Notes under the pieces: generated by a model
Databases searched by the model: none
What the model saw: only the letters and a program-made list of their open reading frames with translations
Told to the model about the DNA's origin: nothing
Made by a program: the position numbers and the translations under genes
Assembly (NCBI GenBank): GCA_026014545.1
Contig: JAOZIH010000005.1
Location: 48,358 to 112,357, forward strand
Origin: Candidatus Bathyarchaeota archaeon
GTDB lineage: Archaea; Thermoproteota; Bathyarchaeia; Bathyarchaeales; Bathycorpusculaceae
Length of the DNA: 64,000 nt
Reading direction: 5' to 3'
In this document: one piece after another, positions 1 through 9,390 of the stretch
Position numbering within the stretch: the stretch's first letter is position 1
Layout: every line of letters begins with the position of its first letter

Positions 1-16
1 TGCTTAACAGATAGTT

Positions 17-358
17 ATGTCAGACAAGCTTGCCGAGTACCTTACAAACTATATTCAGGAAAGAATTGGCGTATACAAAAAATACATTATAGCTGCCTTC
101 AACAGCAAAGACCACTGTATCTGGTATCTAGAAAGTAGTGCAGGTATGCCTGTGCCTTCATCTGACCTGAAAAACTGTGAGCTCCTAAGAGACGCTAAAA
201 TCTTCACAGAAGACACGCGCATATCGCGAAATGGTCGTAACATCTACAAAGTTTTCTGCTTAACAGAATTCGGCAAGCAACTTGCAAAAGCAATTATGAA
301 AGAGAACCAGATGCCTGAAATCGAAGAACTTGTTACTGATGAAGCAGCCAAAAAATAG
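17..358 (+). CDS. small winged-helix-like protein of unknown function
   Basis: I do not recognise the family. The 113-residue product has no membrane segment or signal peptide. Its second half, around residues 70-95 (KVFCLTEFGKQLAKAI), looks like the helix-and-wing end of a winged-helix DNA-binding fold, a pattern common in small archaeal regulators; that reading is an inference. Only 16 bases lie upstream in the window, so the start at ATG 17 cannot be checked against a ribosome binding site. The next gene has its own TATA box, so the two are probably separate units. Confidence 0.7.
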   Translation: MSDKLAEYLTNYIQERIGVYKKYIIAAFNSKDHCIWYLESSAGMPVPSSDLKNCELLRDAKIFTEDTRISRNGRNIYKVFCLTEFGKQLAKAIMKENQMPEIEELVTDEAAKK

Positions 359-549
359 AATGGAGCACGGCACAAAATTAACCTGCTCGAACTCTTTGTA
401 AGCTGTAAAGCGGAAAAGTATCGTTTTCTTCTTTTTACAATATCTTGTCCTATGGCATGTGCTCAACTGGCTCTTTAATTATTTTGTGACATTTATCTCT
501 GTAATTTTCGAAGATTCCATTCCATTTATGCGAATTAACTACACAAAAG

Positions 550-630
550 TTTAAATCCAATGTTGATAATTTGCGTGAGTCGTTTAAAAATTAAAAATTA
601 AACAGCAAATAATCCAATACGCAAGTGAGG
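550..630 (+). promoter_or_regulatory. promoter and ribosome binding site of hppA
   Basis: TTTAAAT at 550-556 is a good archaeal TATA box and places transcription start near 580. GTGAGG at 625-630 is the Shine-Dalgarno motif, 7 bases before ATG 638. The rest of the 359-637 gap shows no gene. Confidence 0.6.
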
Positions 631-637
631 TCTTTCA

Positions 638-3600
638 ATGGCTAATGTGCTATCCCCCTTGGAATATGGAGCACTATATGCAGTTGTAGGCATCGCGATA
701 GTAGCGCTCGCTTATGCCTTCTTTCTTCGAAGGCGAATACTTAAGGAACCCACCGCAACTGGCCGCGTAAAAGAAGTCTGGGAAGGCATACGCGCCGGAG
801 CAAATGCATACTTGCGCGTTCAATTCAAATCCATGCTGCTGCTGATAGGCTTCTTGGCAATCTTCCTTTACTTTTCCGCCTCGCTTGACAATAGCCCACT
901 ATTTGTAGCAATCGGGCGTGTCGGCGCCTTCCTCATGGGCACCTTCTTCTCTGCTATGGTCGGCTACATCGGTATGAACATGGCTGTCCAAGGCAGCATA
1001 CGGGTCGCTGAGGCTTCAAAGAAGGGATTCCGTGAAGCGCTCAAAGTTGCATACCGCACAGGCACAATAACCGGCATGCTCACTGACGGCTTAGGTTTGC
1101 TCGGCGGCGTAGCTATCTTCCTCATATACGTTGACCATTCCCCTGAAGTGCTATTGGGCTTCGGCTTTGGCGGAACACTATTGGCGCTTTTCATGCGTGT
1201 CGGCGGCGGCATCTACACAAAAGCCGCTGACGTAGGCGCCGACCTCGTAGGCAAAGTTGAACGCGGCGTCCCAGAAGACGACCCGAGAAACGCTGCGGTG
1301 GTCGCTGACCTCGTAGGCGATAACGTAGGCGACTGCGCAGGTATGGCCGCAGACATCTTCGAATCCTACGAAGTAACCATGGTTTCAGCGCTCATACTTG
1401 GTTTAGCCATCGCTACCCAAGGACCAATTTTTGAGGCAAAATGGATTGTTTTCCCCATTCTCGTACGTGGCATCGGTGTAATCAGCACACTCATCGGCAC
1501 TTACATGGTGGCTAAATGGCCTGACAAGCTAACGAAAGGCGACGCATTCAAAGCCATGGATCTATCCTACGACCTATCAAGCGCCATTTCTGCGGCAAGC
1601 TTTCTTGTTCTATCAATCTTCTATGTGAATGACATACGCGTGTTCCTCGCAACCACCGTAGGCATAATCCTTGCAATAAGCTTCAATAAACTTGCAGACC
1701 ACTTTACCAGCCCAAGCAGAAACCCCGTTGACGGCGTAGCAAAATCAAGCAAGACAGGACCAGCAACTGTAATTTTGCAGGGTCTCGCACTAGGCTTCGA
1801 AAGCACCGTTTGGACAATATTTCTCGTCGCATTAACCATAGTCATCTCTATGCTAATCTGGTCTGGCGCCGGCTTCCTGTTCGCATCTTATGGCATAGCT
1901 TTGGCGGGCATAGGTATGCTAACGCAGACAGGAAACAACGTTGCCATGGACACTTTCGGACCAATCGTGGATAATGCGAATGGCATAGGCGAAATGGCTG
2001 GCCTACAGGGCAACTCAAGGAAGATCCTCGCAGACTTGGATGCCTCAGGAAACACAACAAAGTCTGTGACGAAAGCCATCGCCATTGCTTCAGCCGTTGT
2101 AGCCGCAATCTCGCTGTTCTCATCTTTCACAGAAACTGTGCATGTGAGCCTAGACATCGCGGCTGACCCGCTGGTCTTCGTCGGTCTACTAATAGGCGGC
2201 GCGCTACCATTCCTGTTCAGTTTCATATCCATAAGAGCCGTAGGCAGAGCAGCGGGCAAAATCATCGAAGAAGTACGAAAGCAATTCCGCATACCTGGCG
2301 TAATGGAAGGCACCAAGCTGCCTGACTACGCCAAAGTCGTAGGCATATGCACAGCTGCAGCGCAAAGAGAACTTGCAAGCATAGCTATCATCGCAATACT
2401 AACGCCTCTAGCCGTAGGCCTAATACTTAGCCCATCAGCATGGGGCGGTTTCCTTGCAGGAGTAATCCTGACAGGCCAGCTACTTGCCGTTTTCATGGCG
2501 AACTCCGGCGGAGCTTGGGATAACGCTAAGAAAAAGATTGAAGACGGCTACTATGGCGGCAAAGGTTCAGAAAGCCACAAAGCCTCAGTCATTGGCGACA
2601 CCGTCGGCGATCCCTTGAAGGATACAGCTGGTCCCGCGCTAAACCCAATGATTAAAGTCATAAACCTTGTATCTCTCCTCTTTGCGGCTTCGATACTTGC
2701 GTTGAAGAACAGTTTCCTTGTTCAAGTGCCCATACTTAACGTGGAAATTCCAGTTGCAGCAACAGCGCTTGCCGTCGTTCTAATCGTATTGATAGGCGTA
2801 GCAATCGTTTACAGTAAGCGGGAAACAAAAGAGGAGGAGCAAGTTCGAGATATAGACGCGCCAATATTCGAAAATGTCATTGTTAATCCAAATCCTGTGG
2901 CGGCTAATACCCTTTTCACATTAAGCGGTGTTCTTGATGACTCAAGGACAGGTGGCTCGCGGATCGTTTCAGCAGAATATAGCTTTGATGGCGCTTTATG
3001 GTTCCCGATGGCTGCTGAAGATGGTCAGTTGGACACGCAGCTTGAGCGGTTAGCCGCGAAAACCCTGATTGAAAAACCGGGTATATACCCGCTCATAGTG
3101 CGTGGCGCAGATGAAATGGGTAATGTAACTGCACAGGAATGCGGGGTAATCATTGTTTACGACCCAAATGTAGGTTCAGCAATCGGCGAGGGCTGGATTG
3201 AGTCTCCTGAGGGCGCGTACACAGAAAAGCCGCAAGCCAAAGGCAAAGCTACCTTCCAATTCACCGTCGGATACCAAAAAGATACAGGTGCCCCCGTGGG
3301 TCAGGCTGAATTTGTATTTCCAGCAGCCGAATTAACTTTCAGAAGCGAACGGCTCGAATGGCTAGTAATCACCGAGGACAAAATCCACTTAACGGGAACA
3401 GGTTTGCTTAATGGTGCAAAAGAATGTGCCTTCGCGCTAATTGCAATACCCGCTAAAACCGCAGAAATCAAACCGGCCAAATTCCGACTGACCCTATGGG
3501 AAAAACCGACAGGCAAAGTGCTCTACGACAGCGACTTAGGTAATCCTGATAGCGCTTACCCAATAACGAAAGTTGCTGGCGGAAACATAACCATTGAATC

Positions 3601-3667
3601 AAAAACGCAGACAACTGGCAAAAAGAAATCCCGCAAAGCAAATAGTGCCAACCAAAATACAAGTTAA
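638..3667 (+). CDS. hppA: membrane-bound H+-pumping pyrophosphatase with extracellular Ig-like and post-COAP-type tail
   Basis: Residues 1 to about 733 are a complete membrane pyrophosphatase, which hydrolyses PPi and pumps ions across the membrane. The substrate motif DVGADLVGKVE lies near residues 198-208 and the acidic Mg-PPi motif DLVGDNVGDCAGMAAD near 224-239. Lysine follows GNTT (GNTTKS, K about 475), the position that is lysine in K+-independent H+ pumps and alanine in K+-dependent ones. The family normally ends at about 660-800 residues; this protein has 1009. After the last membrane helix (about 708-731) comes an Ig-like segment (about 740-845), then a region starting GEGWIESPEGAY (about 850-985) that matches my memory of the post-COAP-1 domain of secreted proteins (WLVIT, GTGLLNG, FRLTLWEKPTG, VLYD). 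Membrane pyrophosphatases have an outward C-terminus, so the tail should be extracellular. Core call is very secure; domain naming in the tail is less so. Confidence 0.97.
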   Translation: MANVLSPLEYGALYAVVGIAIVALAYAFFLRRRILKEPTATGRVKEVWEGIRAGANAYLRVQFKSMLLLIGFLAIFLYFSASLDNSPLFVAIGRVGAFLMGTFFSAMVGYIGMNMAVQGSIRVAEASKKGFREALKVAYRTGTITGMLTDGLGLLGGVAIFLIYVDHSPEVLLGFGFGGTLLALFMRVGGGIYTKAADVGADLVGKVERGVPEDDPRNAAVVADLVGDNVGDCAGMAADIFESYEVTMVSALILGLAIATQGPIFEAKWIVFPILVRGIGVISTLIGTYMVAKWPDKLTKGDAFKAMDLSYDLSSAISAASFLVLSIFYVNDIRVFLATTVGIILAISFNKLADHFTSPSRNPVDGVAKSSKTGPATVILQGLALGFESTVWTIFLVALTIVISMLIWSGAGFLFASYGIALAGIGMLTQTGNNVAMDTFGPIVDNANGIGEMAGLQGNSRKILADLDASGNTTKSVTKAIAIASAVVAAISLFSSFTETVHVSLDIAADPLVFVGLLIGGALPFLFSFISIRAVGRAAGKIIEEVRKQFRIPGVMEGTKLPDYAKVVGICTAAAQRELASIAIIAILTPLAVGLILSPSAWGGFLAGVILTGQLLAVFMANSGGAWDNAKKKIEDGYYGGKGSESHKASVIGDTVGDPLKDTAGPALNPMIKVINLVSLLFAASILALKNSFLVQVPILNVEIPVAATALAVVLIVLIGVAIVYSKRETKEEEQVRDIDAPIFENVIVNPNPVAANTLFTLSGVLDDSRTGGSRIVSAEYSFDGALWFPMAAEDGQLDTQLERLAAKTLIEKPGIYPLIVRGADEMGNVTAQECGVIIVYDPNVGSAIGEGWIESPEGAYTEKPQAKGKATFQFTVGYQKDTGAPVGQAEFVFPAAELTFRSERLEWLVITEDKIHLTGTGLLNGAKECAFALIAIPAKTAEIKPAKFRLTLWEKPTGKVLYDSDLGNPDSAYPITKVAGGNITIESKTQTTGKKKSRKANSANQNTS

Positions 3668-3804
3668 AAATCTGAAAAAGCCAAAATTGCGACCAATAGA
3701 AATCTCCATTTTATCTTTTATACATCTCTTAGTTTAGAAAAAGGGCAGTAGTGCTTTACAGATGCACTTTGTTCTCCCGTAACTAAGATAATGAGAGCTT
3801 AGGT

Positions 3805-5784
3805 TTACAATAGAAGTGTCAATATTCGAAATGCAATTCCACCTAAGAGTATCGCGAATATTATTTCAAACAATGTTATAGTCAGCGCTTTTTTCCAGCC
3901 GAACTCCTTGACCAGCGCCGCTATGGTTGCTATACACGGTATATAGAACATTGCTACTAAAGTGAAAACAACCATCTGCATTGGCGTCAGCGCTTCGGCG
4001 AAGTTAGTTGTTCCTAGAAGCGTTGCCAGCATCACTAGTGCTAGCTCTTTGCGCAGTATACCAAATATCAGCGTTATCCCTGTGATAGCTGGCAAGCCTA
4101 TCCAAGCTACCGTTATAGGGCTGAGCGCTGCGGCTATGGGCTCTAGCAATCCTGCAACTTCAGCAAGCTTCAACGCAAAGCTACCTGCAATTATTAGTGG
4201 AAAGGCTATCTTTATGAATTCAGCCACTCTGAACCAGGTCTGCTTTAGGATAGTTTTCATGTGCGGCCAGCGGTAGTCATGCATCTCCATGATTAGCGCC
4301 GTCGGCTCTCCAGGAACGACTTTGAACGCCAATCGTCCCAGCAGGAAGATTATTAGGAAGTTGAAGAGATAGAGTGCCAGCGCCCAGTGAATGCCTAGAA
4401 AGTTGCCTACAAGCCCCAGTATGATTACGGTGGTTGCAGCGCATGGCACAAGAGTCGTGACGAACGCGGCAAGTAGCCTCTCTCGTTGTGTTTCCATTAT
4501 TCTGCATCCTAAGCAGGCGGGTACATTGCAGCCGAAGCCGAGCATGATGGGGATGAAAGCTTTCCCATGCAAACCCATTTTATGCATGATGTTGTCCATT
4601 AGGAATGCGATGCGGCTTAGGTATCCTGAGTTCTCGAGAAAGTAGAGTATGAGATAAAAAGGGATTATGTAGGGCAAGACTATTGTGATGCCTGCGATTA
4701 GCCCTTCCATGACGCCGCCCCAAACTAATGCGCCAATAATTCCCGTTCCGAAAGCGCTGCGCACAAGCGGCTCTAAGCCATAGAGTAAATCACTAAGTAC
4801 GCTTGAGGTTACGTCTCCAAAGGTAAAGATGCCGTAGAAAACTAGTACAAGCGAAAAAATCATTGTTAGGTAGCCGGTGATTTTGTGAGTTGTAAAACTA
4901 TGCACGCGTTCGCCTATGGTGGGCTTTATAGGCGGCACCATTGTTTGCACTGCTCTTGCTATGCAGCCAGCCGCTTCGTATCTCTCAGAGGTTATCACAG
5001 TTGAGCATCCGTGGCCATGGAGCTTCTCAATTTCTGATGCAAGCTTTTTGGCTGTAGCGACTACTTGCGGTGCAACTCGGTTAATCTCTCTTTCTATATC
5101 TTCATCCCCTTCCAGCAGCTTGATAGCCGTGTACCGACGTGGATAAATAAGTTCAGCGTCTTTCATCGCATCTATGAGTAGACTTATTTTTTCTTCTATC
5201 TCTTCCCCATACCTTATCTCGGCTGGTTTTTTATCTGGTGCCTTTTCGATTATTTCGATGGCTTTCTCTAGGAGTTTGTCAATGCCTACGCCTTTAACCG
5301 CGATTGTTGGCACGACGGGTACTCCCAAAATCTGCTCCATCTTCTTAATGTCCACATTGATGCCCTTGCTTTTCGCGATGTCCATCTGGTTCAACGCAAC
5401 TATCATCGGTGTTTCCAGTTCCATAAGCTGTAAAGTGAAGAAGAGATTTCTCTCGAGCACCGATGCGTCCACAACGTTTATCACAATGTCTGGCTGCTCA
5501 ACTGCTATGTATTTTCTTGAGACAATCTCCTCCAGCGAATAAGTGGACAGCGAGTATATTCCCGGCAAATCTACAATGTCTATTGTGTACCCCTTAAACT
5601 GAAGCGTTCCTTCTGCCTTTTCAACTGTTTTTCCCGGCCAGTTACCTATATGCTGATGCAATCCTGTTAAATGGTTAAAAATCACGGATTTTCCAACATT
5701 AGCGTTTCCAGCCAATGCTATCTTAAGGTGCCTTGCTTTCTGGCTACTACTTTTCTTGTTTAATGGACAAGAGTGGCATGACAT
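3805..5784 (-). CDS. feoB: ferrous iron transporter FeoB
   Basis: FeoB takes up Fe(II) across the cytoplasmic membrane and has an N-terminal G domain. From ATG 5784 the protein begins MSCHSC, a CxxC metal-binding start. G-protein motifs follow: G1 GNANVGKS (about 26-33), G3 DLPG and G4 NQMD. The rest has two membrane gate regions, with the conserved cysteine in GFGCNVPACLGCR. I prefer ATG 5784 to GTG 5793 because GGTGA at 5790-5794 is then a well-spaced ribosome binding site. It lies directly downstream of the DtxR-type regulator gene (stop 5797) and is almost certainly co-transcribed with it from the operator-bearing promoter at 6535-6598. Confidence 0.97.
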   Translation of the reverse strand: MSCHSCPLNKKSSSQKARHLKIALAGNANVGKSVIFNHLTGLHQHIGNWPGKTVEKAEGTLQFKGYTIDIVDLPGIYSLSTYSLEEIVSRKYIAVEQPDIVINVVDASVLERNLFFTLQLMELETPMIVALNQMDIAKSKGINVDIKKMEQILGVPVVPTIAVKGVGIDKLLEKAIEIIEKAPDKKPAEIRYGEEIEEKISLLIDAMKDAELIYPRRYTAIKLLEGDEDIEREINRVAPQVVATAKKLASEIEKLHGHGCSTVITSERYEAAGCIARAVQTMVPPIKPTIGERVHSFTTHKITGYLTMIFSLVLVFYGIFTFGDVTSSVLSDLLYGLEPLVRSAFGTGIIGALVWGGVMEGLIAGITIVLPYIIPFYLILYFLENSGYLSRIAFLMDNIMHKMGLHGKAFIPIMLGFGCNVPACLGCRIMETQRERLLAAFVTTLVPCAATTVIILGLVGNFLGIHWALALYLFNFLIIFLLGRLAFKVVPGEPTALIMEMHDYRWPHMKTILKQTWFRVAEFIKIAFPLIIAGSFALKLAEVAGLLEPIAAALSPITVAWIGLPAITGITLIFGILRKELALVMLATLLGTTNFAEALTPMQMVVFTLVAMFYIPCIATIAALVKEFGWKKALTITLFEIIFAILLGGIAFRILTLLL

Positions 5785-5796
5785 AAAATTCACCTG

Positions 5797-6522
5797 TTAG
5801 TCAGCTACTGGGCTTTCTACTTCTACAAAAATCTTCGAGGCAACACCTTTTCCAATGGCAAGTTTTGAATCTCGCACCGCCAGCTCGACGGGCCCTCCAA
5901 GCGGCGCAATTCTGACGATGCAGATTCTCGTGCCCGGCGTAAGCCCCATATCCAAAAGACGCTGAACCATGTTGCGGCCGCCTCTGATGAACGCGATTTT
6001 ACCGCATTGCCCTTCTTTGAGACTGCTTATGGCAATTAGCCTCTGATTATGCTTCCCCTCTTCCTCCAAGCCTTTTTCGTGTAGCTGTATGCATTTGGCA
6101 CAACTTTCTATTTGGAGATTGCAGGGCGGGATCATTTTTCCGTCGTCTGGGCAGCTGTCAGGATGCCTCAGAAATCTGCACAGCGACTCTTCTGCCTCGT
6201 CTGAAAGGGAATGCTCCATTTCGCAAGCTTGACTGTGGACTTTTTCTTTGTCAATTTTTAAAACATCATGTAAAAAGCGTTCTAGTAAGCGGTGTTTGCG
6301 TACTATTTTTTCAGCAATTCGTCGTCCTTCACTTGTTAAGGTTGTTCCGTGATATGGAGAGTATGTGATGTAGCCTTTGTTGGCGAGTTTTTTCAGCATC
6401 TCGGTTACGCTGGCTGGAGCTATCTTTAATGTTTGCGAAATTTCTGTGGTGCCTACTGCTTTTCCGTTTTGAGACAGTTCATATATTGTTTTTAAGTAGT
6501 CTTCACTGCTTTTTTGCGTCAT
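5797..6522 (-). CDS. DtxR/MntR-family metal-dependent repressor with FeoA-like C-terminal domain
   Basis: Iron- or manganese-responsive transcription factor. The N-terminal winged helix covers about residues 5-65 (ISQTLKIAPASVTEMLKKLA), followed by the metal-binding dimerisation domain (HRLLERFLHDVL, CEMEHSLS, CRFLRHPDSCPDDGK). The C-terminal third (about 165-238: GKIAFIRGG, QRLLDMGLTPGTRI, SKLAIGKGVA) is an FeoA/SH3-like domain, so no separate feoA gene is needed. ATG 6522 has GGTGA five bases upstream. Two palindromes in its promoter suggest autorepression and joint control of feoB. Iron is the likely signal given the partner; manganese cannot be excluded. Confidence 0.93.
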   Translation of the reverse strand: MTQKSSEDYLKTIYELSQNGKAVGTTEISQTLKIAPASVTEMLKKLANKGYITYSPYHGTTLTSEGRRIAEKIVRKHRLLERFLHDVLKIDKEKVHSQACEMEHSLSDEAEESLCRFLRHPDSCPDDGKMIPPCNLQIESCAKCIQLHEKGLEEEGKHNQRLIAISSLKEGQCGKIAFIRGGRNMVQRLLDMGLTPGTRICIVRIAPLGGPVELAVRDSKLAIGKGVASKIFVEVESPVAD

Positions 6523-6534
6523 AAGTTCACCAAT

Positions 6535-6550
6535 TTTAGGTGTGCCTAAA
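6535..6550. promoter_or_regulatory. proximal DtxR-type operator
   Basis: TTTAGGTGTGCCTAAA is an inverted repeat with TTTAGG/CCTAAA arms, resembling DtxR/MDR boxes of archaea and bacteria. On the minus strand it overlaps the probable TATA box (CTATAATTTA, about 6548-6557), so a bound repressor would block TBP. Confidence 0.75.
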
Positions 6551-6580
6551 TTATAGGCGTCTCCAGTGATCCTAATAAAC

Positions 6581-6598
6581 TTTTAGGTGCGCCTAAAA
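6581..6598. promoter_or_regulatory. distal DtxR-type operator
   Basis: TTTTAGGTGCGCCTAAAA is a perfect 18-base palindrome of the same motif, centred 47 bases from the proximal site, between the iron operon and glyA. Confidence 0.75.
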
Positions 6599-6732
6599 AC
6601 ATCTGCAAATCAATTGCAAGTCTAACTAAAAGCTACATTCAATTCCTAAGTAATTTAAATTCTAAAAGCTCTAGTAAGGGCTAAATATTTCCAAGTCTAT
6701 TTCGGTTGCGTCTAAAAGAGGGAACAAACCAG

Positions 6733-8070
6733 ATGGACGACTTCGCAGACCTATTCATCAAGTTAATAGAAGCAAGCCGCAACCATGAACACTATCGAGA
6801 TGTAGAGTGCATAAACCTAATTGCCAGCGAAGGCCTCAAATCACCAGCCGTAAAGCAAGCGCTCAGCTTAGCCTCTGATTTAGAAGGGCGCTATGCGGAA
6901 GGAGAAAACGACTTGGAGGGCCACGTGAAAAAGCGCTATTACCAAGGCCAAAAGTACATGTCACTTATCGAGAACTACTCCACCGACCTCATGAAAAAAC
7001 TCTTTAAATGCACATGGGCTGACGTGCGCTTAGTTTCCGGCACGCACGCAAACTTGGCTACCTTCAAAGGCTTATCCACCGCGGCTAAAAACAGGAAAAT
7101 GGTTGTAACCCCGCTAAGCTGCGGAGCACACATCTCTCATGATTACGCAGGGCTAGCAGGCTCCGTACTTGGGCTTGAAAACATAAATCATGTTTACAGC
7201 ATAGAAGAATTCAACATAGATGCCGAGAAATCCGCCGACGTGATAAGAGCTGCAAAACCCGGCATTGTAACCTTCGGCGGAAGCCTATTCCTCTTTCCAC
7301 ATCCAGTTAAGGAGCTGAGAGCTGTGGCTGAGGAAGTCGGCGCTTACGTAGCCTATGATGCATCTCATGTTCTCGGGCTTATCGCAGGCGGCGTCTTCCA
7401 AGATCCATTCAGCGAAGGCGTCGACATCATAACCTCTTCAACCCACAAAACCTTTCCAGGCCCGCAAGGCGGCGTCATACTTGGAAACGCAAAAGATGCA
7501 CGTATGGAGAAGGCAATAAAGGCGATTCAGTTCGCCATATTCCCACTAAGCGCTTCAAACACTCACTTGGGCAGGTTGCCTGCGCTGGGCGTGGCCGCGT
7601 TGGAGATGAACCTTTTCGGCGCGGAACTGGCGCGGCAAACAGTAAAGAACGCGCAGACTGCAGGGCAATATCTGTACGAGCATGGCATCAAAGTCCTATG
7701 TGAAAAGAAGGGCTTCACACGGTCGCATCAGATAGCCGTGGACGTCTGCGACTTCGGCGGCGGCAAAAAAGTGGCGCAAGACCTCGAGGACGCTAACATA
7801 ATTGTAAACAAAAACCTGTTGCCCTACAATAATCAGAATGACCGGGATAATCCCTCAGGCTTGAGAATCGGCTTTCAAGACGTGACGAGACGCGGTTTCC
7901 GCGAAAGCGACATAAAACACCTATGTGATCTAATGATCAGCGTAATCAAGGGTAAACGTAAGCCAGCAGAAGTCAAGGAGGACGTCATCGCTTTTAAAAA
8001 GGAATTCAACCATGTTAAATACGGCTTTCAAAGCGTGGAAGAAGCGATAAACTATCTAAAAAAAGCCTAA
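6733..8070 (+). CDS. glyA: serine hydroxymethyltransferase
   Basis: PLP enzyme that interconverts serine and glycine and loads a one-carbon unit onto a pterin carrier. The PLP lysine is in STHKTFPGPQGG (K about 239 from this start); GTHANLATFKGL and DASHVLGLI are further family blocks. The length of about 445 residues is normal. I chose ATG 6733, preceded by GAGGG at 6718-6722, over an in-frame TTG at 6706. serA follows 44 bases downstream in the same direction, so the pair covers serine formation and its conversion to glycine. Confidence 0.95.
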   Translation: MDDFADLFIKLIEASRNHEHYRDVECINLIASEGLKSPAVKQALSLASDLEGRYAEGENDLEGHVKKRYYQGQKYMSLIENYSTDLMKKLFKCTWADVRLVSGTHANLATFKGLSTAAKNRKMVVTPLSCGAHISHDYAGLAGSVLGLENINHVYSIEEFNIDAEKSADVIRAAKPGIVTFGGSLFLFPHPVKELRAVAEEVGAYVAYDASHVLGLIAGGVFQDPFSEGVDIITSSTHKTFPGPQGGVILGNAKDARMEKAIKAIQFAIFPLSASNTHLGRLPALGVAALEMNLFGAELARQTVKNAQTAGQYLYEHGIKVLCEKKGFTRSHQIAVDVCDFGGGKKVAQDLEDANIIVNKNLLPYNNQNDRDNPSGLRIGFQDVTRRGFRESDIKHLCDLMISVIKGKRKPAEVKEDVIAFKKEFNHVKYGFQSVEEAINYLKKA

Positions 8071-8114
8071 AATAAACCGCGATGTGCCTAATTAAATAAA
8101 GGAAAGTACAAAAG

Positions 8115-9299
8115 ATGAAAGTCCTATTGAACGATGGGTTAGAGCAAGAAGGCATACAATTATTCGAAGCGTTTGGAATAAAAACAGACACAAATAAACG
8201 CGATTCAAACCAATTGATTAAAGACATCGGCGACTTCGACGCCTTGATTGTAAGAAGCGCCACAAAAGTCACACGCGACATCATAGAGGCAGGCGCTAAA
8301 GGCAAGCTAAAGATAATCGGGCGCGCCGGTGTTGGTTATGATAACATTGATGTGGCTGCGGCGTCGGAAAACGGCATCGTTGTGAAGTCAGCGCCTTACG
8401 GAAACACAAACGCCGTGGCAGAATTAACAATCCTCCTAATGCTGGACATCTCAAGACATGTTTCGCAAGCCCATCACTCACTGAAAAACGGCATATGGGA
8501 AAAAGCCCGATTCAGAGGAAACGAGCTTTCCCACAAAACATTAGGCATCCTCGGCTGCGGAAAAATCGGGCAGCGGGTTGCTGAAATAGCTCGCCGCGGC
8601 TTCGACATGGAAATCATCGGCTACGACGTGAGACCCTGCTATAATACAATCATAAAATTCATGTCCAAAGAAGAAGTGCTATCAAAGGCCGACTACGTGA
8701 GCATCCACACAGGAGGCACCGACGTCATAGTAGGCGAAAAAGAGCTTCGGTTAATGAAGCAAACAGCCTACCTCATCAACACCTCAAGAGGCGCAAACGT
8801 TGACGAGGAAGCATTGTACCGTGCGCTGAAGGAAAAACGCATTGCCGGCGCGGCGCTCGATGTTTATGCAGAGGAGCCTAAGGTTAACGGTGCAGAATTC
8901 AAGAGCAAACTACAAGAGCTTGACAACGTCATTTTCAGCTCGCATTTAGGCGCTTCAACCATCGAAGCCCAAAAAGAAACATCTATCGAAATCGCCCGCG
9001 CTGTAGCAGGCTATCTGCTGGGCGGAGACTTCGTAAACGCAGTGAATGCAGGCGAAAGCATAGAGCTCGAAGAAAAACCAGTCTACACCCTATTTATTCA
9101 TCATCGAGACGTTCCAGGTGTATTCGCCAAAATCGACAAGGTCTTAGCCGATAACAACATAAACATCCGCGCAAACTACTCTAGGCAAATTGGAAGCGGC
9201 GGCTACGCCGTTTCAGTTTACGTCCTACATCAACGCGTAACGCCCGAGATAATAGCGACACTGAAAAAAATCGAGAATGTCTGCAGCGTGAAAACATAA
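8115..9299 (+). CDS. serA: D-3-phosphoglycerate dehydrogenase
   Basis: First step of the phosphorylated serine pathway: NAD-dependent oxidation of 3-phosphoglycerate. The Rossmann motif GILGCGKIGQRVA lies near residues 141-153; the catalytic arginine region is INTSRGANVDEEAL, and the catalytic His is in SSHLGAST. Unlike the long bacterial enzymes it goes straight to a C-terminal ACT domain (about residues 322-394, YTLFIHHRDVPGVFAKID), the usual site of serine feedback. ATG 8115 is the first start after glyA. A hairpin at 9363-9381 probably ends the unit. Confidence 0.93.
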   Translation: MKVLLNDGLEQEGIQLFEAFGIKTDTNKRDSNQLIKDIGDFDALIVRSATKVTRDIIEAGAKGKLKIIGRAGVGYDNIDVAAASENGIVVKSAPYGNTNAVAELTILLMLDISRHVSQAHHSLKNGIWEKARFRGNELSHKTLGILGCGKIGQRVAEIARRGFDMEIIGYDVRPCYNTIIKFMSKEEVLSKADYVSIHTGGTDVIVGEKELRLMKQTAYLINTSRGANVDEEALYRALKEKRIAGAALDVYAEEPKVNGAEFKSKLQELDNVIFSSHLGASTIEAQKETSIEIARAVAGYLLGGDFVNAVNAGESIELEEKPVYTLFIHHRDVPGVFAKIDKVLADNNINIRANYSRQIGSGGYAVSVYVLHQRVTPEIIATLKKIENVCSVKT

Positions 9300-9362
9300 C
9301 GGCGCCGAAACAAACCTACAAAAAGGAATACAGACTCTTCCAATTTCTCATAATAAAAAACT

Positions 9363-9381
9363 GCAAAGCTTGACGCTTTGC
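9363..9381. terminator. hairpin between convergent serA and the Met-rich protein gene
   Basis: GCAAAGC, loop TTGAC, GCTTTGC forms a 7-bp stem flanked by an A-rich run on the left and CTTCTT on the right. Its position between converging genes fits a two-way terminator. Confidence 0.5.
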
Positions 9382-9390
9382 TTCTTATGT

